This document shows, piece by piece, positions 14,001 to 25,674 of a stretch of 64,000 nucleotides of DNA (within the stretch, counting starts at the first letter, position 1; every line of letters starts with the position of its first letter). Position numbers and translations under genes: made by a program. The stretch is from contig JAODUP010000012.1 of assembly GCA_025642065.1 (NCBI GenBank), positions 1,584,501-1,648,500 of the forward strand, written 5' to 3'. This stretch comes from Paralvinella palmiformis (lineage: Eukaryota > Annelida > Polychaeta > Terebellida > Alvinellidae). The notes under the pieces are model-generated. The model had not been told where the DNA came from and made no database searches. It saw only the letters and a list, made by a program, of their open reading frames with translations.

Positions 14001-14817
14001 TTGCAGAAACAGTCTAAAACATTATTAGACAATTTGTCAATTCTTTATGCCAGAGTGAGCACAAATTAGAAGCTTTTGTTTATGTAAAGATTGATTACAG
14101 TCAGAAATTAGCAGAAGCATAATCAGATTCACCTAAATTTAGCTTAGTTGATATAATTCAGGTTGTTATGTACAGAAGAGTGTTTACTGGGTATTGTAAC
14201 ATGGTGAAGCTTTATCTAAGTTTTCTAACTGCAGCTTTCGGCAGAAAAATCTTATAAGAACTCTGACATATATTAATATTTTTTCACAATGTGTAAACAG
14301 TCAGTTCTATGGTTTAATAGCCTATATATTAAAGAAGATAACTGAAAAACATTAATTTTGTGAAAATTACTTTTTCTAGTTTCTCAAGGTGATGGTGTGG
14401 AAAGACAGGTGCTAGACAAGGAAACTCAGGATTACATTCAAAATCATAGGGAAGATGTAAAAGAAGCTGAGGTAAATATGAAGCTGCTGGCCCCTGTAGC
14501 TTGTAATAATATGCTCTGAAGATGGTGTCAGTTAACTGTACAATGATAACTAGCCATTAATTCAGATCTCACTTCATGTAATTCATATAGAACATTTTAT
14601 TTTTGTTGTTTACAATACTCGGGTTTTTTACCAAAAAATGGATGGATGAATTTGTTGCAAATATTTGCAGATTGAGGTATTTGGTCATAGCTTAATGCCA
14701 GGGGAGTATGATAAGCTGTCAGAAGATGAACAGAAACGTACAAGTGACCAAATGATGGCTCTGATAAGACAAAAAATGGAAAACCGCAGACAAAGTGAAC
14801 TTGATAATGGAAAGTGA
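3565..14817 (+). CDS. Unrecognised coiled-coil protein, at least 16 exons, 5' end missing
   Basis: Exons in continuous frame: 3565-3699, 3871-4000, 4089-4188, 4411-4519, 8768-8890, 9149-9241, 9467-9612, 9758-9826, 9978-10062, 10149-10317, 10640-10730, 12252-12344, 13044-13084, 13214-13398, 14380-14471, 14671-14817 (stop TGA 14815-14817). This gives about 601 visible residues without the optional exon at 7070-7184. The first 157 residues look globular. An acidic, Asn/Glu-rich linker follows (about 158-198). A hydrophobic, probably helical block at about 215-300 contains FIWDQYIIGIDAPGF and is the most conserved-looking part. Residues 345-447 are Arg/Glu-rich and coiled-coil-like. A Pro/Thr-rich stretch (465-500) and a charged C-terminus (SLMPGEYDKLSEDEQ) complete it. 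No signal peptide can be judged without the start. I do not recognise the family and assign no function. Exon borders are well supported by matching phases; the donor at 10317 (GTTAGT) is weak but avoids a stop. Confidence 0.75.
4785..4950 (+). repeat. DNA-transposon end with CCCAGCAGGCACC terminus, left-facing copy
   Basis: The stretch begins CCCAGCAGGCACC and continues with spaced GTTGG(A/C)TCAATGTT motifs. The same terminus occurs inverted at 8459. It could be one end of a 3.7-kb element or a solo truncated copy. Confidence 0.55.
5852..7069 (+). mobile_element. hAT-like non-autonomous element with 8-bp target duplication
   Basis: The 1218-bp element begins CAGGGTTGGGGTAAT and ends with the inverted form, ...CCCCAACCCTG. 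It is bracketed by exact 8-bp direct repeats GTCCAAAC at 5844-5851 and 7070-7077. An 8-bp duplication and a CAGGG-type terminus are hAT hallmarks. Both ends carry many TAATCGATTA/TGTAATC subterminal repeats. The interior is AT-rich and has no open frame resembling a transposase, so it must depend on a transposase from elsewhere. A partial inverted copy lies at 43970-44432. The insertion falls within the first 8 bases of a gene 1 exon (see the 7070 entry). Confidence 0.9.
7070..7339 (+). CDS. Optional or alternative 3' exons of gene 1, 5' edge disrupted by a transposon
   Basis: From 7070 a frame reads G-PNRILLHGLLKIWRKHQ and ends at 7184 before GTAGGT. It joins in phase with the exon ending at 4519 if the exon originally began at GTCCAAAC after a TAG acceptor, now at 5841-5843. 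The 1.2-kb insertion moved that acceptor away. AG at 7078-7079 would shift the frame to an early stop; a cryptic acceptor after 7123 would keep frame with loss of 18 residues. The exon leaves phase 2. It can continue into 7264-7339, an Asp/Asn-rich tail ending TAG at 7337-7339 with AATAAA at 8154-8159, or use a weak donor after 7325 that is in phase with 8768. Skipping it altogether (4519 to 8768) is also in frame. Real but possibly damaged coding sequence is my best reading. Confidence 0.5.
7922..8083. repeat. Two (AT)n microsatellites
   Basis: Pure (AT)n runs lie at about 7922-7957 (followed by a short (GT)n) and 8047-8083. Confidence 0.95.
8154..8159 (+). terminator. Candidate poly(A) signal for a short isoform of gene 1
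   Basis: AATAAA about 815 bases downstream of the TAG at 7337-7339. It would serve a transcript ending with the alternative exon; no transcript evidence is available. Confidence 0.35.
8186..8459 (-). repeat. DNA-transposon end with subterminal GTTGGATCAA repeats
   Basis: Read on the - strand it starts CCCAGCAGGCACCAGACGTTGG and carries about ten imperfect copies of GTTGGATCAAnnTnATATTTGCAA-type repeats. It faces the similar end at 4785. The repeats create a spurious 128-codon open frame on the - strand, which I reject as a gene. Confidence 0.65.
10731..12251 (+). other. Intron of gene 1, no feature seen
   Basis: 1.5-kb AT-rich intron between exons ending 10730 and starting 12252. A short GT-rich run occurs near 10785-10806. 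No gene or clear repeat was seen. Confidence 0.6.
12452..12960 (+). repeat. Local direct duplication inside an intron, second copy interrupted
   Basis: The block around 12456-12593 recurs at about 12606-12713 plus 12901-12960. In the second copy the match stops after TGTTTACTTGA and resumes at AATTCTCTGATAG, with about 190 bp in between that ends in a (TTA)n tract (12880-12900). The intervening piece shares a GGCTCC(T/A)GCTAGT motif with sequence near 37389, so it is probably a short interspersed insertion. Confidence 0.6.
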
Positions 14818-15483
14818 AAATATCTGTAAAAAAAGTTGCATAAATGGCTTAACTAAGAAGACTGTGAATTACAACATATCAATATACATTTTTTTTTTTT
14901 TTAGCACATAGGCAGCTTGTATCAGACATCTCACAAGTGTATTGTTTTCACACAAAACACTTGTGCAGATTAATGAATTAACCTTTTGGGTGATCTTATT
15001 ATTATTAGAGCAACTTACACATTTAATTAATTGTGTACATAAAATGTGGCTTTCTTATAATTTAGACTTGATGATTTTTGCCAGCTATGATATGAATTTA
15101 GTCATTATTATGTGTACAAAATTATGTATATACTAAGATGCTTTAATTAACAATTTATTTATTTAGGTTTAGATATAAATTGTTCTTTTCAAGAAAACTG
15201 CAGTTGCATAATAAGTATATGATTCTTAATTTATGCAAGTTGTCATGTGTTAGGAAGGTTGTTTGCTTAATTGTTTCACTTAATCTTCATTGTAAACAGC
15301 TCAAGTAAAAATCACTTTATAATGTGTAATTCACAATTATTGATAAAAATCTGGATACTTCTTTAAATATAATTTGAGATTTAGCATTTAATTGTGACAG
15401 TTTGTTATGGTCTTTGTTATAGTGTATTTTTATTTAGCCCTTCCATTTTGTAGTTAATCACTGATGATGAAACAGTAAATAAA
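14818..15483 (+). other. 3' UTR of gene 1 with poly(A) signal
   Basis: AT-rich sequence following the TGA stop. AATAAA at 15478-15483 is the best cleavage signal. It contains an uninterrupted T run near 14890. No convincing open frame. Confidence 0.55.
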
Positions 15484-15652
15484 CAATTTACTTTGCAAAC
15501 ATCTTATTTTAATTACATATCCTGGCTAATACAGATTACACATGAAAGGGTATCTACAGAATAAATAGATAGAAATAATAAATGATAATTCATGAAGCTA
15601 TATTCATAACATAACACACAAGACTATTTTCAGCATAAATTAAAATCCTCGG

Positions 15653-18600
15653 TTTATTTACAAATGGTATACAGAATAGATATGGACATAGATAAATGAT
15701 TACAGAATTCCAACACATGTTGAACATATACAGAAACTTCCAAGCTAAATAAATCTGATAGCTTTATATTGATTTTTTTTAAATTAATTTTTACAACGTT
15801 TCCATGAAATTATAACAGACTGTTGATGCTTTCAATGAACACTGTTGATAAATAACCTGCAAACATTCCTAACACAATACACCATATATAACGTACAATA
15901 TTCTGGACACATGAGTAATTTATATCAAATGAATAAATTTTAGTGTTTCAATATAGTTATTGTGAATGCTTGTGTTAAATAGACCCATCTATTTTTTTAT
16001 TTTGTGAACAAAACCCTGCAAATGTATGCTATACATTTACTTTTCACAGAATTGTATCATGATTTAAAGACAAGTTCAGTGATGATTCTACATAAAATCT
16101 ATTCAAGCAGCACTAACCATCAAAACATTATGAAATTTACATTGTTAATTAATGTTAATATAATTATATCAATGAGAAAGGTAATCATAAAATTAAAGCC
16201 AAAATATATAATACTGGAAGAGGCTACAGAATTATAACATTACATGATTTTTAAATATTTGATAATCAGTGCACAGTGACTGGTATTAATAAGAAGCCCT
16301 TTAAACCACTGTTAAACCTGTTTTGATCTTATTACCTATAAAGAAACCAACGTCACCATATCTGATAGACCTTCATGGCTCATACGTTCTGATTGAGAAA
16401 CTCAAACAATTTACAGTTGATAATATAACACATATTTTTCATTATAAAAAGTTTGTTAAATTGACAAAGTTTCTGTAATGTAACAGCTACAGAAAGAAAT
16501 GGCCCACTTTTCACACAGGACACATTCATTAATGTATATTCCAAACTATTCATGTCATTTGAGGCCATTAGCTGCTTAGAAAGCCTTAGTTAAGTAACCT
16601 CCTGCAACTGGTGGCCTGCTGATTAATATCTTTTAATGCCTAAATGAAAGTAGTATGCAACAGCTCAAGGAATTTTAGCACATACTATCAAGATAACAAA
16701 TCAGGTCAGCCGAATGTGACATATTCAGAGCAACTTTTGCAGTAGTGGACACCTAATAGCATTTGTTCAGGTGAAATTTGATAGGACAGATCCAAAGAAC
16801 AAAAACATGTGAAGACAAACTTGCAGATTATATCATTCTTAAATCATACATATTTCAACCCAATCCTAGTGATCATGGAGCAGATTGTAGAATGTAGTCA
16901 TACCCTGATACTACAATGTAACCTTGGCTTGGCTGATCTGGGATTAGATGTATCATAAATATATTACACCCATGTTAGCTGTGGCAATGTAACGTAGTAA
17001 ATAAATTTTCACAATACCATGGTTGAAATACTTTCTCTTCAACTTTGTATTTAATATTGACAAAGATCCTCCAGCCAGCATAGAAAACAATTAAGATTCA
17101 ATCGTTTCACTTTCTCAGGCATTGTTCTCCCAGAAGAAATAAATAGTTTTAAATGAAAGAACTTCAGAACTGATAGTTTCAGAAAGACTATTAGAGAAAT
17201 AAACAAACATTAAGATTTTCTATTTCATGGAAATTAAATTCAGTTGATATCAAGTTAATCATCCATACAATTGACAACACCCCTTTAACAAGCACAATTA
17301 TGCATTAATTTAGAAAAACTGTAACATGTAATTCAAAACACAATATGGACTAGCACCATACATTACTAGTCATATACTGGTTAAATATGGCCAAGTAAGG
17401 CTTAAAGGGCTATGTCATGATAAAAGAAATCTATAAAAGTAACAGATATTGATAATGACCAATTCATCTCCATGCCAAATGATGTTTTGATAGATGTATC
17501 CATAATTTAGAAGAAGCTATTCTTTGAGATAATGTTAAAGCTGGCACATCAGGTAACAGTTCTGAAGCAGGCTAACTTAGTATCTATGTTAAGAGTAACA
17601 ACTTTCAATTTAGGTGCCAGGTATTCCTGGATAAACATTTGTACTAAACTAACTGGTTTGGGCTCTGAAGCCATTTCATTTATGACAAGCTGCTCTAGGA
17701 CACCATCCACCACCAAAGATTGAAATACAAAAATTAAGTAGCTGGAATAAAATCCAGAAATCCACTCATGATCAAATAAAAGCCAACTCTCATTGTCATT
17801 CATTGCTTTACAGAGAGGGTGATGAGGTTACCTAACTGCGATTCAAAAGATGTACTGAAATCGACTCTGTTGACTAGGATTGTTATATTTTATCTACTAA
17901 CCTGGCCATAAAGTTACTGATTCACTTGTATCATACCATAAGATGATATCTGTATCTGGTAACTTATCACCATTTGCTTTTACTCGTGTAATTTTGGATC
18001 AAGGTGACGATAACTTGCCAATTCATTCACATTTGACATAACTGATTTTTTCCAAGTGGGAGAACAAGCAACTAATAAATTATTATGCATTTTACAAATA
18101 CATTATATTTATTCTCAATACCAAATGTTCCACTGATATAAAATATAAATGACACATTAACACATGAACACATTACATTAATAATGTAAATATTTCTTTG
18201 TATCATATCATCATTTTCCAGATGCTTAACAGATCAAACTATCTAAAAACATTCACATGAACTAAACTACCATTCTGTGCACAAACTGTAAAAACAATCA
18301 CAAATCTCTTGAAATTATCTTCAAATACAGCCATAATTCATTCTTCAGAGACAAACACCAAACTGACATTTGCTGGCTAAGCTCAGACTTTAGAACTAAT
18401 TACTGTTTTTTCCAAGGAACCTCCAGGTCAGGGTTAGAATCCCTATGTTACTTGTATTGCTGGGATAGTTCTCTAAGGAATACCCATCAGGGATATAACC
18501 TAAGTTTGACCAGCACAAAGACAATTAAAGCATTTACTCACTTACTCTGAGCCATTCATTCCTTAGAGTCTGTACCCATCCCATCCAACTGTCCCTCCCT

Positions 18601-18708
18601 CCTATGCACAGTTAAATAAAATACAATACTGGTTCATATGACTGTAAAGTTTTTAAAAAAACCCACTAAAAACCTTTACCTAAAACGATCAACAGGATAG
18701 AGTTAAAA
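15653..18708 (-). other. KMT5A: Probable long 3' UTR of KMT5A
   Basis: Non-coding AT-rich sequence downstream (on the - strand) of the KMT5A stop codon. Possible AATAAA signals on the - strand are at 18108-18113 (short UTR, about 600 nt) and at 15653-15658 (long UTR, about 3 kb). Open frames here are short and look random. If the distal site is used, the transcript ends about 170 bp from the gene 1 poly(A) signal. Confidence 0.4.
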
Positions 18709-18991
18709 TCATAGTGCTAACCAGGGATGAGCTTCAATTGCTTCTTTACTTCTATCTCCATAGTCATACAGAAGTTCTTCCCCAATGCAAATATCTCTGG
18801 CAGCTACTAAAATGAGATATGGCTTCATTCCAATGCCTACCACTTTGGTAACACAGTTACCATTTAATTTGCTGTGGTTCAGCAGACGTCCAAGTTTGTC
18901 AGTTTCTCTTGTAGCATCAACACTGCATTAAAATAATTGAGATATTTAGCATTGTATGAAATGAAATAGTTACTCATCATGGCTTAATTAG

Positions 18992-19028
<37 letters not shown>

Positions 19029-20829
19029 ACTATCTATCAATTTCAGTGATAAAATGCTTTAAAAGTGTATGAACAAAATGTAGCATAGGGAAGTTTTTTT
19101 TCTTGGTAATTACCGTATATACTTGCATATAAGTCACACTTTTTATATTCCAAAATCGACATGTGCATCTTATACGCGTGTCATACTAAAAGGGAAGGTA
19201 ATATTTTGCATAATTTAGGGGGAAATACAGTAATTTTTTTCCAACCTTAATAATGAATATATGAATAATAAACACATTTATTAGGTGTTTTCTCTGCTGT
19301 CTTTGAAAGCCAAACTTAATCATGATAATCACCATGATTATTTAATCCAATGCTCCAATTAGTGACGTGATCAGACTTGTCATTACTATTGAAATATGTG
19401 AGCGTGTGTAATTTAACGAACAGGAAATGAGGCCATGTAAAGAATGACCATAGGAGCCACATCAAAGGAAAATGATTATAGCAAACGTGTTAATTACTTC
19501 CAAAGCTGGCACATGGGAACTACTAATAAACTACTTCAAACAGCATTACAGAAACAAATGCACAGCAGCAGGCAATGTGAAGCAGCCATTGTTACCTATT
19601 GTCACACAGTGGATGAAAACGGCTTGAGATTTACCAAATCATTCAAGAAGTGCTCTATCAGCAATGATTTAGATGGCACAGAAGATGATGAATTGTGGGC
19701 TGAACAGTATGACAAATCCAACACTGACTCTGACATGTATGATGACACACAAACAGATACAACAGATGTTCAGTGAAGAGAATAATGATGATGATGAATT
19801 AATGGGTTTTGAATCAATACTGCTGATTTTAGTGCATCTTATACGTGGGTTCGACTCCAGGGGGGCTTATTGGTCGTAGAAACAGATGTGTCTTATAAGC
19901 AAGTGCAACTGATACATGAGTATATATGGTATATATATATATCAGAATACTGTTTTTAAAGATCAAGTGTAACAACATTATAAGAAATAGTATTTAGAAA
20001 ATTAGTTTTATAGCTATAAAAAATTATGGTATGAAGATGTAAAATAAACAATGGCAAGACATAATATAGTATCTAACCAGTATCTTTTGTCCTTGAAGTT
20101 GAAGTAATACATGTAACAACCAAAGTCAGGATTTTCACTGTATTTTGTTTCACACTTTTTGGCTGAAGCAGCATCTAGCAGATCACCTTTGTATTCGACA
20201 ACAAAGTCTCCACGCATGAATGCTTTGGTGGCAATGACACCACGACCTTTGCCCTCAATTTGAACAACCTGAAATCAATTAATTATGTTTAAAAAGGAGA
20301 TCTGTTAAAATACAACTCACTTATGAACATAAATTGATGTTATTTGTTATTATTTTTATTGTTGTGATTCTCTGTATCAGTACTTATTCACCCACTGCTC
20401 ACACGTGGTTCTACAACATTTGCCACCCAACATATTTGCCAGAACTGTTGATCTTTATACAAGATTGAGACTATCTCTACAGTGTGAAGTAGGGTTGGCA
20501 GTTAAACTGTGGAATAAGCCACTAGGAAGAAATAATTTCTTCCAGTCTCTTCCAGAAGAAAAATATTTTTAGTTTTAAGCAATTGTAAATGTTGTAGGCA
20601 GGTTTTATTAATGTTCAAAGCACAAATTTTCAAAACAATTGTTACATCCAAACCCAAAATCTGGCTGGCACAAAATTGTGATTCATAAACATACATTGTG
20701 TAAACATGTATGGGATGGTGCACTCGAAGCTTAGGAATAGACCAAGGAGGGTAAAAACTTCAAAGTTAGTGTTCTATTTGTATATACTTATAGGATGGTA
20801 ATTATCAGCTGGCAAATGTTGTGAATCAG

Positions 20830-20871
<42 letters not shown>

Positions 20872-22942
20872 AATTGTGTCATCATGTTACTTCATACTAC
20901 TACTGACAAATAAACTGGTTATTAATTCTGCCATATTTTAAGTGTTGCCAATGAAGTGCAATATAATTACAGGTTAAAATCTAGACTGTTAATAACAGGA
21001 GCTGTATGGTTTACCAAAGATGACCAATACAACTGGAGTTAAAACACAATCAAGACAGACAATAGGCACACCAACACTTCAGTCCCATATTGATTAGCCA
21101 GAATTCATATTTCTTGGAATTTCCATAAAGGACAGAGAACATATCAATTGTAGAATATAGACTTGCTTCAAGATGATAGCAGCTACAGATTCTTAGTGTT
21201 ATAGAGGAAAAATATACCATATAAGTAGTCAATGAGTGTGGTTGTCTGTTTAAATAATATGTAATAGCAATAGTAAATTATGTAGAATGTATACTACCTA
21301 GCTAGTGATTAAGATCATGTAAGATTGGCAAACAACACTTTAGAAATGGATTTTAGCTATAAAAACATTGCACATGAGTGTGTATAGAAGTGGAATTGAT
21401 TTAGCCACTTTTAAGTATATGCATGACAAGCCAACTAACAATAAAGATTTACCTTTAAACCATCCTCACATCCAGAGAGAATTCTGTTTTCTAAATCGTT
21501 CTGTTGTTGTTTCTGCAAGAGATATGAAATAACCATTTTTTTCTCTCCACAAAATAATTGAAAGCATATTCGATCAGTTAGATATAGTCTTTATTTCATT
21601 ACATAACAACATAATCTGGTAATACCACAAACAACCATATTACACATAAGGCAGTATTTATTTTTAAACGAATCCCTTAAGAGTAAATAATCAATGTTTT
21701 ATGGTAAATCAAGTGCACTCAGCAACTGAAGCACTGATCACACTCAAGATTTAAAATAATAATAATCACTAATAGTCAAATGAAGATTTTACCACCAAAT
21801 CAGAAATTGACACTATATCAATATAAAACAATACCTTTATTTCACTTGAAGACATTCTACTACTTCGTCTGATAGGGAAATAGTCAGTCAACAAGGTACT
21901 TCCCAAACTGACATCAGTTCTAAATAAAAACCAAGTGTATTTATATATTATTATTATTCATAGATTTGTTTCATCTGCTGCTTTATTCAAGTACATGTAT
22001 GTACAAAGTCAAACAGATATCATCTGTAAATACTTAAATCATACATCCCTTAACATTATCATCATCATATGGAAATAGTTAAATATCAAACTATTAGTAT
22101 TACCGAGTGTATTTTACTTAAAAAAACATGAAATACCTTGTGCCTGGGACTGACTGTGATCTAGCTGATTTCTGATTAGCTTTAACATCAGTTTTGTTAT
22201 TCTGCTTAGTCTCCTTTGCAATCCCAGCTTCTGATTTTGTGGTAACAGCCTTGAATTTAGCAGAATCCTTTTTGCTCCGCCCAGCCCTGCCCCTACCATG
22301 TCCAGTTGATTTAGCAGAAATTGGTTTACTATGAATTGTACACTGTGGGTCCTCAGAGCGTGTAAGTTTTGATTGTCTTGGTGCAGGACTATCAAGACGA
22401 GAATCTGATCTGCTTCTGGATAATAATGCCTTATTACTGTGATTCAAATCATTAATTTCCAGAGCATTCTTCTCAGTGAGATCTTCACATGGCAATTCAG
22501 AATTTGTGCTGGTAATTTGAGATTCTTTTGTTGGTGTGTTATCAGGTGTTAAGAGGACTGATGAGGTAACAGCTACATCTGAAATAAAAACAAGCAGGTA
22601 TTTATTAAATTGTATAGCTATTTTGTGTCCTATCTCTGAAATTAAAATGTGTTTACACACACAAATAATCTATATAAAACTAGCTCATGTAGCATACATT
22701 AAAACATAAACAGTGACGTTACACTTTATGCCAACATTACAAAGTCAGAATAGTTGCTGAACTTAAATTATTTAGTACATATTCTAACAAATAAATATGG
22801 TGATTTAGTAGGTTTAGTTCTAGGGCACAAAAATCATTTAATTTCACCCTCATTTAGCAAAACAATTGATATAATCTGGCACATGGCATTATTCAGTGTC
22901 AAATAACTGAGTATCAGATAACAGACTTTAACTAATTTAAGG

Positions 22943-22982
<40 letters not shown>

Positions 22983-25492
22983 TGAAAGATGTGTTTAGCA
23001 AGGGGTCATATAAAAATAAATATTCAGACATAATTTCCATTTGTACTGGTATGTTTTCCCTGCTGGTCAACAATGAGCAGCGAAGATGATAAACATGATC
23101 CCACACACACATGGATGTCTGCCAATGCCATTTATCATGCTCAACTCGCCGCAGCAAATGACGTCCGGCCCAGAGATTGACCCCCCTGGAAGTCAAGACA
23201 GCAAAGCATCCCCAGTGAATGTTTATCTGGATTTGGCAACTGAGCCAGTTCAATTCCATTTTTTAAATAAGCAATTCCAATTCCAGAATTGACCCCATGT
23301 CTACAGTGGACTATTGGTTAATCTTTAACCAGTGGTTGCACTAATAAATATGTTGAAGAGTGGCACCAAACATGGGGTCAATTCCATTTTGTCAATTCCA
23401 ATTCCACATTGAATTTATCAATTCCAAATTTATCAATTCCAAATTTATCAATCTCAAAAATTTATCAATTCCAAATTTATCAATCTCAAAAAAATATCAA
23501 TTCCAAATTTATCAAGTTTATATTCCAAGTAGGATTGTCATGGAAGAAATATTTCTGAATTAAAAAATTAAATGGTAAATTAATTTGTGGATTTAATTTA
23601 ATTTTGCCTGTTCTAAACATTGAATGGGGTAAATTCCTAAATAGCAATATCTCTATATAGATTACAGGCATGCTATGTGGTGGTGTCACCATGTTGTGGG
23701 TGGAGCTCATGGTATCCAGACCATTTTAATTCGTTAAATGCTCATCTGATATATATATATATATTCCATTTTTTTAAATAATCAATTCCAATTCTGGAAC
23801 TGAATTGACCCCATGTCTGGGTGGCAGCATCTGCTTAAACAAAAAAGCTCTTCCCATCTACTTACTCATCCCTACGCTTGAGAAAGAAACTCAACTTGTG
23901 CCATTTGTCCTGTACTTCATATCAGACAATAAATTACTGATACCTACAGGGCTGATTATTTGAACTGTGGGCCAAATAACCAGCCATCAAAACTACTATG
24001 TTCATGCTAGAAGGTGATTTATTGAAAGTTAACTTTAACTTCACATCTTAATACTTGGAATCAGTGTTGCTTCTAGGATCTAGCCTATGTGGGGGAGCTC
24101 CCCCATAGGTTTTAAAAATGTGGGGGATTTTAATGTAACATGGGTACTTGGCATGAAAACCATTTAGGGACACAAATGCATACCCCCAGGAATATTTGAA
24201 CTGAAAATGATGACATTTGCATCCTATTTGAAGTATTTATACACATAGTTTTACAGTGTGAGCATAATAAAATTTATGCATATCACTTATATCTGTAACA
24301 TGAAAAAACAAGACTACAAAATGTTATTGATGAGACTTGTTTTTATATATTCTATGGACTTTCTTCTGATTTCCACATATTTACAGCTAACTTATAATCA
24401 AAGTTAGCCACAGAACATTTTAATGTTTTGATTTTCATTGAGGAATTTTGTTCTTGCGCCCGTTCAGGTGTAGACCAACATTACCAGATACCAGCGACTT
24501 ATCAATAGGTCTGGGCTATCACATGCAATAAACATCAAATCATGTAGATTTTCATGGCCAAGGGAGTTCCTCAACAAAATTATAATGCTATTCATAGAGG
24601 AAAACTGCCTCTCACACTCAGCAGTGGATGGACAGAGGATCAAGGTAGAAACACAATTATTAAGTTACTAAAAACTGCATATATTTACTTCAGTAAAGTA
24701 TGGATACAGTTAATATGATATATATGAAATCCATATTTATATCATATTAACATAAAATGCAAAAAACCCAGTGATTAAACAAATATACAGGAGAGAAATC
24801 CACCATATAGAGAAATCCACCATATAAACAAGACCATGTGCTTATATTTACTGTAAACAAACATAGCTGGCCAATCAGGAGAGAGAGTATTTGAGTCACG
24901 TGACCATCATATGTAACATGGACGTTTACCAGCCAAGATCACCAGCCCACCAAAATCTCTCCCATCCTTCAAGCATAGTTCATATATTGAGTAAATATTT
25001 ATAAATATGACATTTGAAATGGCTACAGCAGTAGAATTTAGCATTATTTCAGATCAGAAAACTATCGGATGATAAGTATTTGGTGTTTATCATGACCCAT
25101 AATAGTGATGAGGAGACCGCTAAGGCACACAACACATACAATATTGTGCCATGGGGTTTTATTCTGCGCCATGTGGGGCGCAGGGATAATTTGTGCTATA
25201 CCTTAAAATATCACAGGAATCCCGCAAAAATGTGTCCTAGAAGCAACACTGGGAATACATATTTGCTGATCAAACTGATGAAATCGTATCTCTTTGCTAG
25301 GGCTGAGCTGTCTTAGACAATTCATTCCGGAGGCAGAGCTGGCTTGGACAACTCAGCCCCAAGCCAAGTTGTCTGGGCTGAGTTTTCACTGGTGCTGAAT
25401 TGTAAAAGCACCATCTGGTAACACCTACCTGGCAAAGTGTCACTTTCTGTCTTGAAATATTCAGGAATCTTATGATGAAGAGTTGCAGCCAT
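18709..25492 (-). CDS. KMT5A: Histone H4 lysine-20 monomethyltransferase (SET8/PR-Set7)
   Basis: Six coding exons on the - strand join in frame: 25429-25492 (ATG 25490-25492), 22137-22578, 21835-21919, 21453-21512, 20078-20268, 18709-18922. They give 351 aa, close to the shorter human isoform. The enzyme monomethylates H4K20 in nucleosomes and acts in chromosome condensation, replication licensing and transcription. Residues 22-185 are a basic, Ser/Lys-rich, probably disordered N-terminus. LTDYFPIRRSSR (about 183-194) matches the family's KLTDFYPVRRSSR segment. The SET domain covers about 218-345: GKGRGVIATKAF, RGDFVVEYKGDL, GCYMYYFNF, CVDATRET, RLLNHSK, EELLYDYGDRS with the catalytic Tyr, and the C-terminal EAHPWL motif. 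The loop after NHSK reads LNGNC where human has CGNC, one residue longer. The start exon has an acceptor (TTTAAG) just upstream, so a non-coding first exon is expected near 28.7 kb. Confidence 0.95.
18992..19024. repeat. (TA)n microsatellite in a KMT5A intron
   Basis: Pure TA run in the last intron of KMT5A. Confidence 0.95.
19111..19931 (+). mobile_element. pogo/Tigger-like non-autonomous element, copy 1
   Basis: The stretch begins ACCGTATATACTTGCATATAAGTC and ends with a matching inverted terminus (...GAGTATATATGGTA), with TA at both edges. It carries a degenerate 110-codon frame (19444-19776) with [23 protein letters not shown]. That resembles the segment after the DDE domain in pogo/Tigger transposases (SFK.CGISN.LDGTEDD). 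The catalytic core is missing, so this is a deletion derivative. Related copies are at 25675, 30589 and 49413. Confidence 0.75.
20832..20864. repeat. (CA)n microsatellite
   Basis: Uninterrupted CA run in the KMT5A intron between exons at 20268 and 21453. Confidence 0.95.
22945..22979. repeat. (AT)n microsatellite
   Basis: Pure AT run in the first coding intron of KMT5A. Confidence 0.95.
23250..23822. repeat. CAATTCC-rich repeat block with direct-repeat ends
   Basis: About 50 bp ending in AATTGACCCCATGTCT occurs at 23250-23301 and again at about 23762-23822 in the same orientation. Between them, 23385-23530 is a degenerate minisatellite of TCAATTCCAAATTTA units of about 15 bp. The block is non-coding and lies in a KMT5A intron. 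Confidence 0.7.
24062..25251 (-). mobile_element. Decayed hAT element with CAGTGTTGCTTCTAGGA ends
   Basis: The termini CAGTGTTGCTTCTAGGA (24062-24078) and its inverted form ending at 25251 bracket 1190 bp. GGAAT flanks both sides (24057-24061 and 25252-25256), a possible 5-bp duplication. Inside, on the - strand at about 24440-24645, a frame reads CPSTAECERQFSSMN followed by LRNSLGHENLHDLM. This matches the C-terminal dimerisation motif of hAT transposases. The rest of the transposase is missing, so it is an internally deleted relic. Confidence 0.75.
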
Positions 25493-25674
25493 GATACCTT
25501 CTTCACAGCTTCTTAAACAACAAAATTACAAATCATTCATTAAGATTAAGAATGAATTTTTTTTAATAATCGGCACATACAATAATGAATAGCCTATGAA
25601 CAAATATCATATGGTATGTAGATCATATAAGATATATTTTATTTCCAAAGTAGTACATTATACGATAACTTAAT

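Noticed and set aside
22834..23259. 141-codon - strand open frame in a KMT5A intron
   Set aside because: Runs through an (AT)n microsatellite (poly Ile-Tyr) and has no recognisable domain or splice links.
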